From the NCBI RefSeq assembly GCF_019801145.1, contig NZ_JAHVJQ010000004.1, positions 124,001-188,000 of the forward strand: DNA of 64,000 bases. The letters are read 5' to 3'. Every line of letters starts with the position of its first letter. Position 1 is the stretch's first letter. The notes under the pieces were generated by a model that searched no databases, had not been told where the DNA came from, and saw only the letters and a program-made list of their open reading frames with translations. Of the stretch, positions 1-8,841 are shown in pieces. The position numbers and the translations under genes were made by a program. This stretch comes from Leisingera aquaemixtae (lineage in GTDB: Bacteria > Pseudomonadota > Alphaproteobacteria > Rhodobacterales > Rhodobacteraceae).

Positions 1-44
1 GCAGCGGGGCCGGCGGGCGGATTGGATCTTTTCCGAAATGCGGA

Positions 45-1142
45 TCAGGTGTTGAACAGGAAGTGCAGCACGTCGCCGTCCTTGACGATGTAGCTCTTGC
101 CTTCCGCGCGCATCTTGCCGGCTTCCTTGGCGCCCTGTTCGCCGTTATGGGCGATGAAGTCGCCGTAGGCGATGGTTTCGGCCCGGATGAAGCCCTTCTC
201 GAAATCGCCGTGGATGACGCCCGCCGCCTGCGGCGCCGCGGTACCGGAACGGATGGTCCAGGCGCGGGCCTCCTTGGGGCCGACGGTGAAATAGGTTTCC
301 AGGTGCAGAAGCTCGTAGCCTGCGCGGATCAGACGGTCGAGGCCGGCTTCTTCCAGGCCCATTTCCTCCAGGAACATCTGGGCTTCATCGGCTTCCAGCT
401 GGCTGATCTCTTCCTCGATCTGGGCGGAGATGATCACATGGCTGTTGCCCTGCGCCGCGGCCATTTCCGCGACCTTGGCGGAATGGGCATTGCCCTCGAC
501 CGATTCCGACTCGCCCACGTTGCAGACGTACAGAACCGGCTTGGTGGTCAAGAGCTGCAGCATCTTCCAGGCCCTGGCGTCTTCGGCATCGACCTCGACC
601 AGGCGGGCGGGCTTGCCGTCTTCCAGCATCGCCTGGGCGGCAGCCAGCAGGCGGTCCTGCTGCTGGGCTTCCTTGTCGTTGCCCTTCAGCTTGCGCACCA
701 GGTTGGCGCGGCGCTTCTCGATGCTTTCGAGGTCCGCCAGCATCAGCTCGGTCTCGATCACCTCGGCATCGGCCACCGGGTCGACGCGGCCGTCCACATG
801 GGTCACGTCGCCGTCTTCAAAGCAGCGCAGCACATGGGCGATGGCGTCGGTTTCGCGGATGTTGGCCAGGAACTGGTTGCCCAGGCCCTCGCCCTTGGAG
901 GCGCCTTTGACAAGGCCCGCGATGTCGACAAAGGTCATCCGGGTCGGGATGATCTGCTTGGAGCCGGCAATCGCCGCCAGCTTGTCCAGCCGCGCGTCCG
1001 GCACGCCGACCTCACCCACGTTGGGTTCGATGGTGCAGAACGGAAAGTTGGCCGCCTGCGCCGAGGCGGTTTTGGTCAGCGCGTTGAACAGCGTCGATTT
1101 GCCCACGTTGGGCAGGCCGACGATTCCCATTTTAAAGCCCAT
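45..1142 (-). CDS. ychF: YchF/OLA1-family ribosome-associated P-loop ATPase
   Basis: A 365-residue protein of normal YchF length. Family members bind ribosomes and hydrolyse ATP rather than GTP, and take part in translation and stress responses in the cytoplasm. The P-loop GLPNVGKST is at residues 9-17 and the switch II DIAG at 73-76. The G4 position reads NVGE instead of NKxD, which fits the known loss of guanine specificity. A TGS-like domain forms the C-terminus, ending VKDGDVLHFLFNT. The frame is open further upstream, but the ATG at 1142 is preceded by AGGAGG at good spacing and gives the family N-terminus MGFKMGIVG, so it is chosen. In many proteobacteria ychF lies next to pth and rplY. 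Here both are 3-5 kb away on the other strand, so that grouping is loosely kept. Confidence 0.97.
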   Translation of the reverse strand: MGFKMGIVGLPNVGKSTLFNALTKTASAQAANFPFCTIEPNVGEVGVPDARLDKLAAIAGSKQIIPTRMTFVDIAGLVKGASKGEGLGNQFLANIRETDAIAHVLRCFEDGDVTHVDGRVDPVADAEVIETELMLADLESIEKRRANLVRKLKGNDKEAQQQDRLLAAAQAMLEDGKPARLVEVDAEDARAWKMLQLLTTKPVLYVCNVGESESVEGNAHSAKVAEMAAAQGNSHVIISAQIEEEISQLEADEAQMFLEEMGLEEAGLDRLIRAGYELLHLETYFTVGPKEARAWTIRSGTAAPQAAGVIHGDFEKGFIRAETIAYGDFIAHNGEQGAKEAGKMRAEGKSYIVKDGDVLHFLFNT

Positions 1143-1364
1143 TGCGGCCTCCTGATGCCATTTGGGAGCTGCTTCTAGGCAGCATTGAAGGCCCGCGCAA
1201 GCCATGTATGGCTGGCAGAACTGCCACAGTCGCCATCTGTGTTCCGCTTCACAGACAGTATGCACACTGATTTTTCATAAGGCCCTTGGAAAAAATTTAG
1301 GGAGTTTTAGAAGAGTGCTGAAAAAAGCTTGGCCAAAAGTCATTATTTTTCCGAGGGGCTGGAA

Positions 1365-1862
1365 ATGAAAAAGACAACAATACTGGCGGCCGCAGTTTCG
1401 GCGTCGATGGCGCTGCCTGCGGCTGCGCAGGAAGTGACTCTGGGACTGGGGTACTCCGATTACCATCGCGAAGGGGCGGAAGACGGCGCCATGTTTGCGG
1501 TGGACTACTTGCACGCGCCGTTTCACGAGCGCGGCCGGCTGTCGGCGCGTTTCGGCGCCACGCTGGAGGTGCAGGAGACCGGCGATATCTTTGCCGGTGT
1601 CGGCATCAGCGGCGTGCTGGACCTGAACAACGACTGGTTCCTCGAAACCAGCGTGATGCCCGGCGCCTATCACGACAACGAGCCGGGCAACGACCTGGGA
1701 TCCGCCTTTGAAATCCGCAGCCTGCTGGCGGTGGGCAAGCGGTTCCAGAACGGCAAGGCGGTGTCGCTGGCGTTCAGCCACAAGTCCAACGCCTCGACCG
1801 CGGATGAGAACCCGGGCGTGAACTCGCTGACGCTGCGCTGGCACATTCCGCTGGGCGGCTGA
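1365..1862 (+). CDS. PagL-like lipid A 3-O-deacylase (acyloxyacyl hydrolase family), exported
   Basis: A 165-residue precursor with a clear signal peptide (MKKTTILAAAVSASMALPAAA, cut before QE) followed by alternating beta-strand sequence ending in an aromatic residue pair, as expected of a small outer-membrane barrel. Near the C-terminus the segment SHKSNASTADENPGVNS carries the HxSNA...NPGxN signature of the PagL family, whose His and Ser are catalytic. The position corresponding to the family's Glu appears to be Asn here, so activity is not certain. Family members remove the 3-O acyl chain of lipid A in the outer membrane. The start at 1365 follows GAGGGGCT. An in-frame ATG 12 codons upstream would spoil the signal peptide and is rejected. 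The gene stands alone and diverges from ychF. Confidence 0.72.
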   Translation: MKKTTILAAAVSASMALPAAAQEVTLGLGYSDYHREGAEDGAMFAVDYLHAPFHERGRLSARFGATLEVQETGDIFAGVGISGVLDLNNDWFLETSVMPGAYHDNEPGNDLGSAFEIRSLLAVGKRFQNGKAVSLAFSHKSNASTADENPGVNSLTLRWHIPLGG

Positions 1863-1865
1863 GCC

Positions 1866-1910
1866 GGGCCGCGGCAGGCGGCCCGCCTGCGCGGGATTGA
1901 TTTCCCGCGC
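1866..1910 (+). terminator. Two hairpins after the PagL-like gene
   Basis: GGGCCG-N7-CGGCCC (1866-1884) is followed by GCGCGGG-N8-CCCGCGC (1889-1910), just after the stop codon and before trpA. Neither is followed by a T tract, so they may protect the 3' end or act as a weak terminator. Confidence 0.35.
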
Positions 1911-1954
1911 AACATTCGGCACACCGGGGCGGACAGATTTCAAAAGGCCCGCCC

Positions 1955-2746
1955 ATGACCCGTATCGATGCCAAATTCGCCGAACTGAATGCCGCCGGCA
2001 AGAAAGCCTTTGTCACCTATGTGATGGCGGGCGACCCGGACTACGACACCTCGCTGGAGGTGGTGAAGGGGCTGCCGGGCGCCGGTGTCGACATTATCGA
2101 GCTGGGCCTGCCATTCACCGATCCGATGGCCGACGGGCCGACCATCCAGCTGGCGGGACAGCGGGCGCTCGACGGCGGCATGACGCTGGAAAAGACGCTG
2201 CAGCTGGCCGCGGATTTCCGCAAGGGCGACGACACTACCCCGATCGTGCTGATGGGCTACTACAACCCGATCTACAGCCGCGGCGTGGACACCTTCCTGG
2301 AGGATGCCAAGGCCGCCGGCATCGACGGGCTGATCGTGGTGGACCTGCCGCCGGAAGAGGATGACGAACTGTGCATCCCGGCGCAGAAGGCGGGGTTGAA
2401 CTTCATCCGTCTGGCGACCCCCACCACCGACGACGCGCGCCTGCCCAAGGTGCTGCAGAACACCTCCGGCTTTGTCTACTACGTTTCGATCACCGGCATC
2501 ACCGGCGCCGCAGAAGCCGAGGCCGGCGACGTTGGCCCCGAGGTTGCACGCATCAAGGCCGCGACCGATCTGCCGATCATCGTGGGCTTTGGCATCAACA
2601 CGCCGGAGAAGGCGCAGAACATCGCGTCTATTTCGGATGGCGCGGTGGTGGGCAGCGCCATCGTCAGCCAGATCGGCGCGGGCAAATCCCCGGCCGAGGT
2701 GCTGGCCTTTGTGAAGTCGCTGGCGGACGGTGCCCACATGGGGTGA
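1955..2746 (+). CDS. trpA: Tryptophan synthase alpha chain
   Basis: A 263-residue TIM barrel that cleaves indole-3-glycerol phosphate to indole and glyceraldehyde 3-phosphate and passes indole to TrpB. The catalytic acids fall at the same numbers as in the E. coli enzyme, Glu49 (IIELGLPF) and Asp60 (PMADGP). The phosphate-binding stretch VGFGINTPE and the VVGSAIV segment are present near the C-terminus. The gene is not beside trpB here; it is followed directly by an intrinsic terminator, so it is probably the last or only gene of its transcript. The start ATG at 1955 gives the usual [12 protein letters not shown]-terminus. Confidence 0.97.
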   Translation: MTRIDAKFAELNAAGKKAFVTYVMAGDPDYDTSLEVVKGLPGAGVDIIELGLPFTDPMADGPTIQLAGQRALDGGMTLEKTLQLAADFRKGDDTTPIVLMGYYNPIYSRGVDTFLEDAKAAGIDGLIVVDLPPEEDDELCIPAQKAGLNFIRLATPTTDDARLPKVLQNTSGFVYYVSITGITGAAEAEAGDVGPEVARIKAATDLPIIVGFGINTPEKAQNIASISDGAVVGSAIVSQIGAGKSPAEVLAFVKSLADGAHMG

Positions 2747-2769
2747 CGCTCTGACACAATCAGATCTGA

Positions 2770-2796
2770 AAAGCCGCTCTATCAGGGCGGCTTTTT
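2770..2796 (+). terminator. Rho-independent terminator of trpA
   Basis: The stem AAGCCGC (2771-2777) pairs with GCGGCTT (2787-2793), and the sequence continues in T. It lies 24 bases after the trpA stop codon and separates trpA from lldD. Confidence 0.85.
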
Positions 2797-2843
2797 GCGT
2801 TTCAGGGGTGCGGCAAACGGGGCGTTGCTTTTGCTGGCTTGAA

Positions 2844-2864
2844 TTGGTAAAGAAATTTTACCAA
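2844..2864. promoter_or_regulatory. Operator TTGGTAA-N7-TTACCAA upstream of lldD
   Basis: A perfect inverted repeat with 7-base arms and a 7-base spacer, ending 21 bases before the lldD start. The same arms and the same spacer length recur before glcD at 36054-36074. A weak sigma-70-like promoter can be fitted across it (TTGCTT at 2825-2830, 17 bases, TAAAGA at 2848-2853), which would place the site over the -10 region. The spacing is longer than the TnGTnnnACnA site of the FadR/LldR subfamily, so the regulator family is left open. Confidence 0.75.
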
Positions 2865-2885
2865 ATGAGATCGGGAGAGAAGCCA

Positions 2886-4052
2886 GTGCCGGTGATCACC
2901 AATATCAACGACCTGAAGCGCATCTATGAACGCCGCGTGCCGCGGATGTTCTATGACTATGCGGAGAGCGGCAGCTGGACGGAGCAGACCTTCCGCGAGA
3001 ACACCTCGGATTTCGAGCAAATCCGCCTGCGCCAGCGGGTGGCGGTGGACATGGCGGGGCGGACCACCGCCAGCCGGATGATCGGTCAGGACGTGGCGAT
3101 GCCGGTGGCCCTGGCGCCGGTGGGGCTGACGGGGATGCAGCACGCCGACGGCGAGATCAAGGCGGCCCGCGCGGCGGAAGAGTTCGGGGTGCCGTTCACG
3201 CTGTCGACTATGTCGATCAACTCGATCGAGGAGGTGGCGGAGGCGACCTCCAAGCCGTTCTGGTTCCAGCTCTACACCATGAAGGATGAGGACTATATCC
3301 GCCGCCTGATCCAGCGCGCCAAGGACGCCAAGTGTTCGGCGCTGGTGATCACGCTGGATCTGCAGATCCTGGGGCAGCGCCACAAGGATCTGAAGAACGG
3401 CCTGTCCGCCCCGCCGAAGCTGACGCCGGCCACCATCGCCAACCTGATGACCAAATGGACCTGGGGCCTGCAGATGCTGGGCGCCAAGCGGCGCAACTTC
3501 GGCAATATCGTGGGCCATGTGCAGGGCGTCTCCGACACTTCGCAGCTGGGCGCCTGGACAGCGGAGCAGTTCGACCCCTCGCTCGACTGGGGCAAGATCG
3601 AGAAGCTGATGGAGATGTGGGGCGGCAAGGTGATCCTGAAAGGGATCCTGGATGCAGAGGATGCCCGCATGGCCGCCAAGCTGGGTGCCGATGCCATCGT
3701 GGTGTCGAACCACGGCGGGCGGCAGCTGGATGGCGCGCTCAGCTCGATCCGGATGCTGCCGGAGATCATGGATGCCGTGGGCAGCGACGTCGAGGTGCAT
3801 CTGGACAGCGGCATCCGGTCCGGCCAGGACGTTCTGAAGGCGCTGGCGCTGGGCGCCAAGGGCACCATGATCGGACGCGCCTTTGTCTATGGCCTGGGCG
3901 CCATGGGACAGAAGGGCGTCACCGCGGCTCTGGAGGTGATTCGCAAGGAGCTGGACACCACCATGGCGCTCTGCGGCGAACGCTCGGTGGAGGCGCTGGG
4001 GCGCCACAATCTGCTGATCCCCGAGGATTTCGGCGGCCGCTGGCAGGAATAG
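2886..4052 (+). CDS. lldD: L-lactate dehydrogenase, FMN-dependent (alpha-hydroxyacid oxidase family)
   Basis: A 388-residue FMN enzyme that oxidises L-lactate to pyruvate and passes electrons to the respiratory chain; it works at the inner face of the membrane. The family segments are present: the N-terminal MFYDYAESG, ALAPVGLTGMQHADGE, FWFQLYTMKD, and the active-site loop SNHGGRQLD with its catalytic His and Arg. A GTG start at 2886 is chosen because GGGAGAGA stands five bases before it and the protein then begins at the usual point. Two in-frame ATGs upstream would put the operator inside the coding region and lack a ribosome site. Close relatives oxidise other 2-hydroxyacids, so the substrate is inferred. 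The shared operator with glcDEF suggests co-regulation of lactate and glycolate use. Confidence 0.92.
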   Translation: MPVITNINDLKRIYERRVPRMFYDYAESGSWTEQTFRENTSDFEQIRLRQRVAVDMAGRTTASRMIGQDVAMPVALAPVGLTGMQHADGEIKAARAAEEFGVPFTLSTMSINSIEEVAEATSKPFWFQLYTMKDEDYIRRLIQRAKDAKCSALVITLDLQILGQRHKDLKNGLSAPPKLTPATIANLMTKWTWGLQMLGAKRRNFGNIVGHVQGVSDTSQLGAWTAEQFDPSLDWGKIEKLMEMWGGKVILKGILDAEDARMAAKLGADAIVVSNHGGRQLDGALSSIRMLPEIMDAVGSDVEVHLDSGIRSGQDVLKALALGAKGTMIGRAFVYGLGAMGQKGVTAALEVIRKELDTTMALCGERSVEALGRHNLLIPEDFGGRWQE

Positions 4053-4097
4053 TGCGCCCGGCAGGGCGGGCAGGGGGCTTTCGGGGGGCTTTGCCCC

Positions 4098-4126
4098 TTC
4101 CCAAACCGCGGCAACCGGTCTATAGG
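4098..4126 (+). promoter_or_regulatory. Possible sigma-70 promoter of rplY
   Basis: TTCCCA (4098-4103), a 17-base spacer, then TATAGG (4121-4126). Each hexamer matches consensus at four of six positions. It would give a leader of roughly 55 bases containing the hairpin at 4140-4164. Confidence 0.4.
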
Positions 4127-4139
4127 CACGGCTTCACGC

Positions 4140-4164
4140 GGGGTGACAGCCTTGGAGGCACCCC
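4140..4164 (+). other. Leader hairpin before rplY
   Basis: GGGGTG (4140-4145) pairs with CACCCC (4159-4164), 11 bases before the rplY ribosome site. It could be a structured binding site for autoregulation by L25, but only the pairing is seen. Confidence 0.3.
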
Positions 4165-4187
4165 GGTAGTCATATTGGAGAATTAAG

Positions 4188-4823
4188 ATGGCAAAAGAGA
4201 TTCCTGATCTCGTAGTCCAGGAACGTGCGGGGACGGGCAAGGGCGCCGCTCGCGCTGCGCGCCGCGCAGGCATGGTTCCGGGTGTGGTTTACGGCGGCGA
4301 TGCAGAGCCGCTGGCAATCCAGGTTCCGTTCAACGAGCTGCTGAAAAAGCTGAAAGCCGGCCAGTTCAAGTCCACTCTGTGGAACCTGAAAGTGGAAGGC
4401 CACGACGACGTGCGCGTGATCTGCCGCGACGTTCAGCGTGACGTGGTGAAGGATCTGCCGACCCACCTCGACCTGATGCGCCTGCGCCGCACCTCGAAGA
4501 TCAACCTGTACATCCACGTTGAATTCATCAACGAGGACAAGGCCCCCGGCATCAAAAAAGGCGGCATGCTGACCGTCGTGCGTCCGGAAGTCGAGCTGAG
4601 CGTGACCGCCGGCGACATCCCGGAGAAGATCGTTGTGGACTTGGAAGGCCTGAACATCGGCGACGTGGTCACCATCTCGTCCGTGGACCTGCCCGCAGGC
4701 GCCAAGCCGACCATCGACCGCGACTTCGTGATTGCGAACATCGCAGCACCGGCCGGCCTGTCCTCTTCCGACGATGAAGAAGGCGAAGAAGGCGAAGAAG
4801 CAGAAGCAGCTGCTGAAGAATAA
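4188..4823 (+). CDS. rplY: 50S ribosomal protein L25, long (CTC) form
   Basis: A 211-residue protein made of the N-terminal L25 5S-rRNA-binding domain (to about residue 95; [21 protein letters not shown] is its typical start) and the C-terminal beta-barrel CTC domain. It ends in a long acidic tail rich in Glu and Ala. It binds 5S rRNA in the large subunit and the longer form is linked to general stress. The start follows TTGGAG. A strong terminator closes the gene, so it is probably transcribed alone despite the pth gene 1.5 kb downstream. Confidence 0.97.
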   Translation: MAKEIPDLVVQERAGTGKGAARAARRAGMVPGVVYGGDAEPLAIQVPFNELLKKLKAGQFKSTLWNLKVEGHDDVRVICRDVQRDVVKDLPTHLDLMRLRRTSKINLYIHVEFINEDKAPGIKKGGMLTVVRPEVELSVTAGDIPEKIVVDLEGLNIGDVVTISSVDLPAGAKPTIDRDFVIANIAAPAGLSSSDDEEGEEGEEAEAAAEE

Positions 4824-4850
4824 GAACCGCGCCCATCGGGCAACGGTTTC

Positions 4851-4880
4851 ACGGGCTCCTAATCGGGGGCCCGTTTTCTT
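4851..4880 (+). terminator. Rho-independent terminator of rplY
   Basis: ACGGGC (4851-4856) pairs with GCCCGT (4869-4874), followed by TTTCTTTT. It lies 27 bases after the stop codon. Confidence 0.85.
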
Positions 4881-4961
4881 TTGAGCGCTGGCTGTCTGCA
4901 GGTGATTGACTTTTGCCCGTGCCGCTGTCCCAGTTCCGCCTGAGGACAGGGAGGACCGGGG

Positions 4962-6203
4962 ATGGCGGACTACGATATCGCCGTTGCGGGCGCGGGCATC
5001 GTGGGGATGAGCTGCGCGCTGTGGGCGCAGATGCGCGGCCACAAGGTATTGCTGATCGACCCGGAGGAGCCGGGATCGGGGACCAGCTATGGCAACGCCT
5101 GCACGCTGGCGACCTATGCCTGCCTGCCGGTGAATGACCCTTCGGTGCTGACCTCGCTGCCCAGCCTGATGTTTTCCAAGGACAGCCCGCTGTCGCTGTC
5201 TTATGCCCATGCGCTGCGCAATCCGCGCTGGATGCTGTCCTTCCTTGCAAACTGCCGCCCCGGTCCGTCGCGGCGGATCGCGGGCCATCTGGCAGATCTG
5301 CTCTCGCACGCCGATGCCGGGATCAATCCGCTGATCGAGGCGGCAGGCGCGCAGGATTTGGTGGTGGAGCGCGGCCAGCTGTCGGTCTGGTCGACGGAGA
5401 AGGCGGCAAAGTCTGCAACTGATGGGCTTGAACGCCGCCGCGCCTTGGGCGTTCCGTGGCGCGAGGTGGAGCCGGAGGAAGCGCAGGAGATGGAGCCGGG
5501 GCTGCATCTGCCCATCAAGCGCGCGGTGCATTTTCATGCCGCCCGCAGCTTGCGCGATCCGCTGGAGTTCATCACCCGGATGCACCACGCCTTCACGGAT
5601 CTCGGTGGCACCACCTTGCGCGCCAGGGCAGAGGCGGTCAGGGCCTCGGACACTGGCGTGGCGCTGCAGGCCGGCGGGCAGAGTGTCACCGCAGGCCGCG
5701 CGGTGATTGCTAGCGGCGCGTTTTCCAAACGCATAGACGGCGCGGGGGCAAAGAAGCTGCCGCTTGGCACTGAGCGCGGCTATCACGTGATGTACGAAGG
5801 CGAGGCGCACCGGGTGACGCGGCCGGTGGGCTGGGGTGAGGCCGGGTTTTATGCGGTGCCCCATGCCAAGGGCCTGCGCCTCACCGGCACGGTAGAGATC
5901 GCGGCGCTGGATGCGCCCGTGAACAAGCACCGGCTGGCCTATATCGCCCGCAAGGGGGCAGAGATGCTGGGGCCGCTGCCCGCGCCCAGCAGCGAATGGC
6001 TGGGCTACCGCCCGACGATGCCGGATTCACTGCCGGTCATCGGCCGCAGCCCGCAGTCGGACCGGGTGCTTTACGCCTTTGGCCACCAGCATATCGGGCT
6101 GACCCTGGGCGGCATCACCGGGCGGTTGATCACCGATCTGGCGGAAGGCCGCCAGCCGAATGTGGATCTGGCGCCCTATGCGCCGGACCGGTCCTTTGCC
6201 TGA
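4962..6203 (+). CDS. DadA-like FAD-dependent amino acid oxidoreductase
   Basis: A 413-residue flavoprotein of the DAO/DadA family. The dinucleotide-binding motif GAGIVG is at residues 10-15, with an acidic residue closing the second strand (LLIDPEEPG). The C-terminal FAD contact region GHQHIGLTLGGITGRLI is present, as is the ERGYHVM segment typical of DadA. Members oxidatively deaminate D-amino acids or related N-substituted glycines and pass electrons to quinone. The gene sits between rplY and pth but is separated from rplY by a terminator. The start ATG at 4962 follows GGGAGGA. The substrate cannot be read from the sequence; D-amino acids, proline-like or sarcosine-like compounds are all possible. 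Confidence 0.85.
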   Translation: MADYDIAVAGAGIVGMSCALWAQMRGHKVLLIDPEEPGSGTSYGNACTLATYACLPVNDPSVLTSLPSLMFSKDSPLSLSYAHALRNPRWMLSFLANCRPGPSRRIAGHLADLLSHADAGINPLIEAAGAQDLVVERGQLSVWSTEKAAKSATDGLERRRALGVPWREVEPEEAQEMEPGLHLPIKRAVHFHAARSLRDPLEFITRMHHAFTDLGGTTLRARAEAVRASDTGVALQAGGQSVTAGRAVIASGAFSKRIDGAGAKKLPLGTERGYHVMYEGEAHRVTRPVGWGEAGFYAVPHAKGLRLTGTVEIAALDAPVNKHRLAYIARKGAEMLGPLPAPSSEWLGYRPTMPDSLPVIGRSPQSDRVLYAFGHQHIGLTLGGITGRLITDLAEGRQPNVDLAPYAPDRSFA

Positions 6204-6281
6204 CACCGCGCGGCTCTGGATTCCGCTGCCCAAATAGGGCATCACTCGGTTTCCTTGAAACGCAGATCGGGCAGGACCCCC

Positions 6282-6965
6282 ATGAAACTCTTTGTCGGCC
6301 TTGGCAATCCCGGCCCGAAATATGAGCGCAACCGCCATAACATCGGCTTCATGGCGCTGGACCAGATTGCCGGCGATCACGGGTTTTCCCCCTGGAAGTC
6401 CAAGTTCCAGGCGCTGATTTGCGAAGGGGTCTTGGGCGGCGAGAAGGTTCTGCTTCTTAAGCCGCAGACCTTCATGAACCTCTCCGGCCAGTCGGTGGGT
6501 GAGGCGATGCGGTTCTACAAGCTGACGCCCGGTGATGTGGTGGTGCTGCATGACGAGCTGGACCTGGCGCCGGGCAAGGCGCGCATCAAGCAGGGCGGCG
6601 GCCATGCCGGCCACAACGGGCTGCGTTCGATCCATTCGCATATCGGGGCGGACTACGGCCGGGTGCGGCTGGGGATCGGCCATCCGGGCCACAAAGACGC
6701 GGTGGCGGGCTATGTGCTGCGCGACTTTCCCAAGGCGGATGAGGGCTGGCTGGACGACCTGATGCGCGGAATTTCCGACGGCGCGGCAGAGCTGGCCAAG
6801 GGGGACGGCGGCAAGTTCATGAATGCCGTCGCCTTGAGGGTCGCACCGCCGCGCAGCTCCAACAGCACGCCCAAGGCGGAGGCCAAGGCGGACAAAGCTG
6901 CCAAGGAGGAGCCGGCGCCGGACACCCGCTCGCCGCTAGAAAAACTGATGGACAAGTTCAAGTAA
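6282..6965 (+). CDS. pth: Peptidyl-tRNA hydrolase
   Basis: A 227-residue enzyme that frees tRNA from stalled peptidyl-tRNA. The N-terminal MKLFVGLGNPGPKYERNRHN contains the catalytic His19 and the conserved Asn9. Further on are FMNLSG, HDELDLAPG with the catalytic Asp, and GGHAGHNGLRS. The last 35 or so residues are a charged Ala/Lys/Glu tail beyond the core, making the protein longer than the roughly 190-residue E. coli form; such tails are common in this group. An in-frame ATG nine codons upstream is less likely because the family starts at MKL. The nucleoside hydrolase gene begins 16 bases downstream, so the two are probably one transcript. Confidence 0.97.
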   Translation: MKLFVGLGNPGPKYERNRHNIGFMALDQIAGDHGFSPWKSKFQALICEGVLGGEKVLLLKPQTFMNLSGQSVGEAMRFYKLTPGDVVVLHDELDLAPGKARIKQGGGHAGHNGLRSIHSHIGADYGRVRLGIGHPGHKDAVAGYVLRDFPKADEGWLDDLMRGISDGAAELAKGDGGKFMNAVALRVAPPRSSNSTPKAEAKADKAAKEEPAPDTRSPLEKLMDKFK

Positions 6966-6981
6966 GCCGGGAGACAGGCAG

Positions 6982-7902
6982 ATGGTGAAACTGATTATCG
7001 ACACCGATCCGGGCATCGACGATGCGATGGCGATCTTCTATGCCGCGGCAGCCCCGGACATCGACCTCTTGGGCCTGACGACGATCTTCGGCAATGTGAC
7101 AACCGCAACGGCCACCCGCAACGCGCTGCGCCTGCTGGAAGCCGCGGAGCTAGATGTGCCGGTGGCCGCAGGCGCCACCGCGCCCCTGGTGCTGCCGCCG
7201 TTCAAGCCCTCCTCCCATGTGCACGGGGACGAGGGCTTTGGCGACATCCCGGCGGCAGAGCCCAAGGGCAAAGCGCTGGAGGAGGACGCCGTCGGTTTCC
7301 TCTGCCGCATGGCGCGCGAGCACAAGGGCGAGCTGGTAGTCTGCCCGATCGGCCCGCTGACCAACATCGCGCTGGCGATGCAGCGCGACCCGGAGTTCAT
7401 CAAGAACGTCAAATCCATCGTGGTGATGGGCGGCTCTCTGGAGGAGGGCGGCAATATCACGCCGCATGCGGAGGCCAATATCTACCACGACCCGCATGCG
7501 GCGGATGTGGTCTGCCAGGGCGGTGCCAAGGTGGTGTTTGTCGGCCTGGATGTCACCCACCGCATCCTCTGCATGGCTGAGGATTTCGAGACGATTGCCG
7601 CCAAGTCGCCGGACCTGGGCGGCATGCTGCAGGAGATGTCGTACTTCTACCTCAAGTTCTATCAGGAGGTCGCGGGCAAGAACGGCTGCTCGCTGCATGA
7701 CCCGGCGGCGGTGATCGCCTGCACCAACCCGGAACTGTTCGGGATGCGTGATGTGGCGCTTGAGGTGTCCTGCGAGGGCGAAACCTCCGGTGCCATCCTG
7801 GCCGCTCCTGACAGCGGGCGGGAGCCGGTCAAGGTGTGCATGACGGTCGAGGCGGATGCGGTGAAGGCGCTGTTCCTCAAGCGCCTGGCGCTGCTGCCGT
7901 AA
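6982..7902 (+). CDS. Inosine-uridine preferring nucleoside hydrolase
   Basis: A 306-residue hydrolase that cleaves the N-glycosidic bond of ribonucleosides for purine/pyrimidine salvage. The calcium-binding signature DTDPGIDDA is at residues 7-15. Other family points are VVMGGSL, EANIYHDPHAA (the second metal and ribose site) and the late LHDPAAV His-Asp. There is no signal peptide, so it is cytosolic. It follows pth by 16 bases with its own GGGAGA site. Base preference is not readable from the sequence. Confidence 0.92.
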   Translation: MVKLIIDTDPGIDDAMAIFYAAAAPDIDLLGLTTIFGNVTTATATRNALRLLEAAELDVPVAAGATAPLVLPPFKPSSHVHGDEGFGDIPAAEPKGKALEEDAVGFLCRMAREHKGELVVCPIGPLTNIALAMQRDPEFIKNVKSIVVMGGSLEEGGNITPHAEANIYHDPHAADVVCQGGAKVVFVGLDVTHRILCMAEDFETIAAKSPDLGGMLQEMSYFYLKFYQEVAGKNGCSLHDPAAVIACTNPELFGMRDVALEVSCEGETSGAILAAPDSGREPVKVCMTVEADAVKALFLKRLALLP

Positions 7903-7925
7903 CCAGCCTGGCGGCCTGCGGGCCG

Positions 7926-8786
7926 TCACGCATACCGCTTGGCCCCGGCCACGCAGAGCACCACAAACACCGTGGCGCCGAGCATGGCCGGCGCGATCTG
8001 CTCCGACAGCAGAACGGCCGCGAGGATCAGCCCGAAGAACGGCTGCAGCAGCTGCAGCTGCCCGACGCCCGCGGTGCCGCCAAGTGCCAGGCCGCGGTAC
8101 CAGAACACAAAGCCGATCAGCATCGAGAACATCGAGACATATCCCAGGCTGATCCAGACCGGCAGCGTCAGATCCGCAAGGGTCCCAGGCCGGACGGCGA
8201 AGGCGGTTACCGCCATGACCGGCAGCGCCAGCGCCAGCGCCCAGGAGATCACCTGCCAGCCGCCGAGCCGCCGCGACAGCTGCGCGCCCTCGGCATAACC
8301 CAGCCCGCACAAGGTGATTGCAGCCAGCATCAGCGCGTCGCCGGTCAGCGACACATCGGCGCTCTGCGACAGGGCAAAGCCCGCCACAGCCAGGCTGCCA
8401 AGGATGGAAAACAGCCAGAACAGGCGGGCGGGCCGCTCGCCGCCGCGGATAACGCCGAAGATCGCTGTCGCCAGCGGCAGCAGGCCGATGAACACGGTCG
8501 AATGCGCGGCGGTGATGTGCTGGAGCGCCATTGCGGTGAGCAGCGGGAAACCGATAACAACTCCCGCTGCAATCACGGCAATCGACGCCAGGTCCTGCCG
8601 GTGCGGCCAGGGCTGGCGCAGCAGGAGCAGCAGCGCGGCGCCGAGGAGGGCCGCAATGACGGCGCGGGCCGAGGTCAGGAACACCGGGTCCAGCATGCCC
8701 ACGGCGACGCGGGTGGCGGGCAGCGATCCGCTGAAAATCACAACACCCAGCAGCCCGCTGCCCCAGCCTGAAAACGAAGCCTGCAT
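7926..8786 (-). CDS. EamA-family drug/metabolite transporter (10 TM)
   Basis: About 286 residues forming two EamA repeats of five membrane segments each, for example LLGVVIFSGSLPATRVAVG at the start and LLQPFFGLILAAVLLSEQI in the last repeat, the latter being the typical second-repeat signature. Members export amino acids or other small metabolites, or import them, across the inner membrane. Two adjacent ATGs (8789 and 8786) follow AGAGGAGA, and either may be used. The gene is convergent with the nucleoside hydrolase. A striking 24-bp palindrome 65 bases upstream suggests dedicated regulation, though no regulator gene is adjacent. Substrate unknown. Confidence 0.85.
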   Translation of the reverse strand: MQASFSGWGSGLLGVVIFSGSLPATRVAVGMLDPVFLTSARAVIAALLGAALLLLLRQPWPHRQDLASIAVIAAGVVIGFPLLTAMALQHITAAHSTVFIGLLPLATAIFGVIRGGERPARLFWLFSILGSLAVAGFALSQSADVSLTGDALMLAAITLCGLGYAEGAQLSRRLGGWQVISWALALALPVMAVTAFAVRPGTLADLTLPVWISLGYVSMFSMLIGFVFWYRGLALGGTAGVGQLQLLQPFFGLILAAVLLSEQIAPAMLGATVFVVLCVAGAKRYA

Positions 8787-8841
8787 CATCTCTCTCCTCT
8801 GCCTTTGGGATTTTCTACGGCTGCGGCGGTGCAGGAGACAG

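Noticed and set aside
63-1178. 371-codon open frame opposite ychF
   Set aside because: Antisense to a fully conserved gene; composition is a shadow of GC-rich third positions and no family feature is present.
4085-4097. GGGGC-TTT-GCCCC hairpin after lldD as a terminator
   Set aside because: Short stem, no T tract; it may be a remnant of the dispersed hairpin repeat or simple GC skew.
4170-5930. 586-codon minus-strand frame across rplY and the DadA-like gene
   Set aside because: It runs antisense through two clear genes and the rplY terminator and has no recognisable domains.
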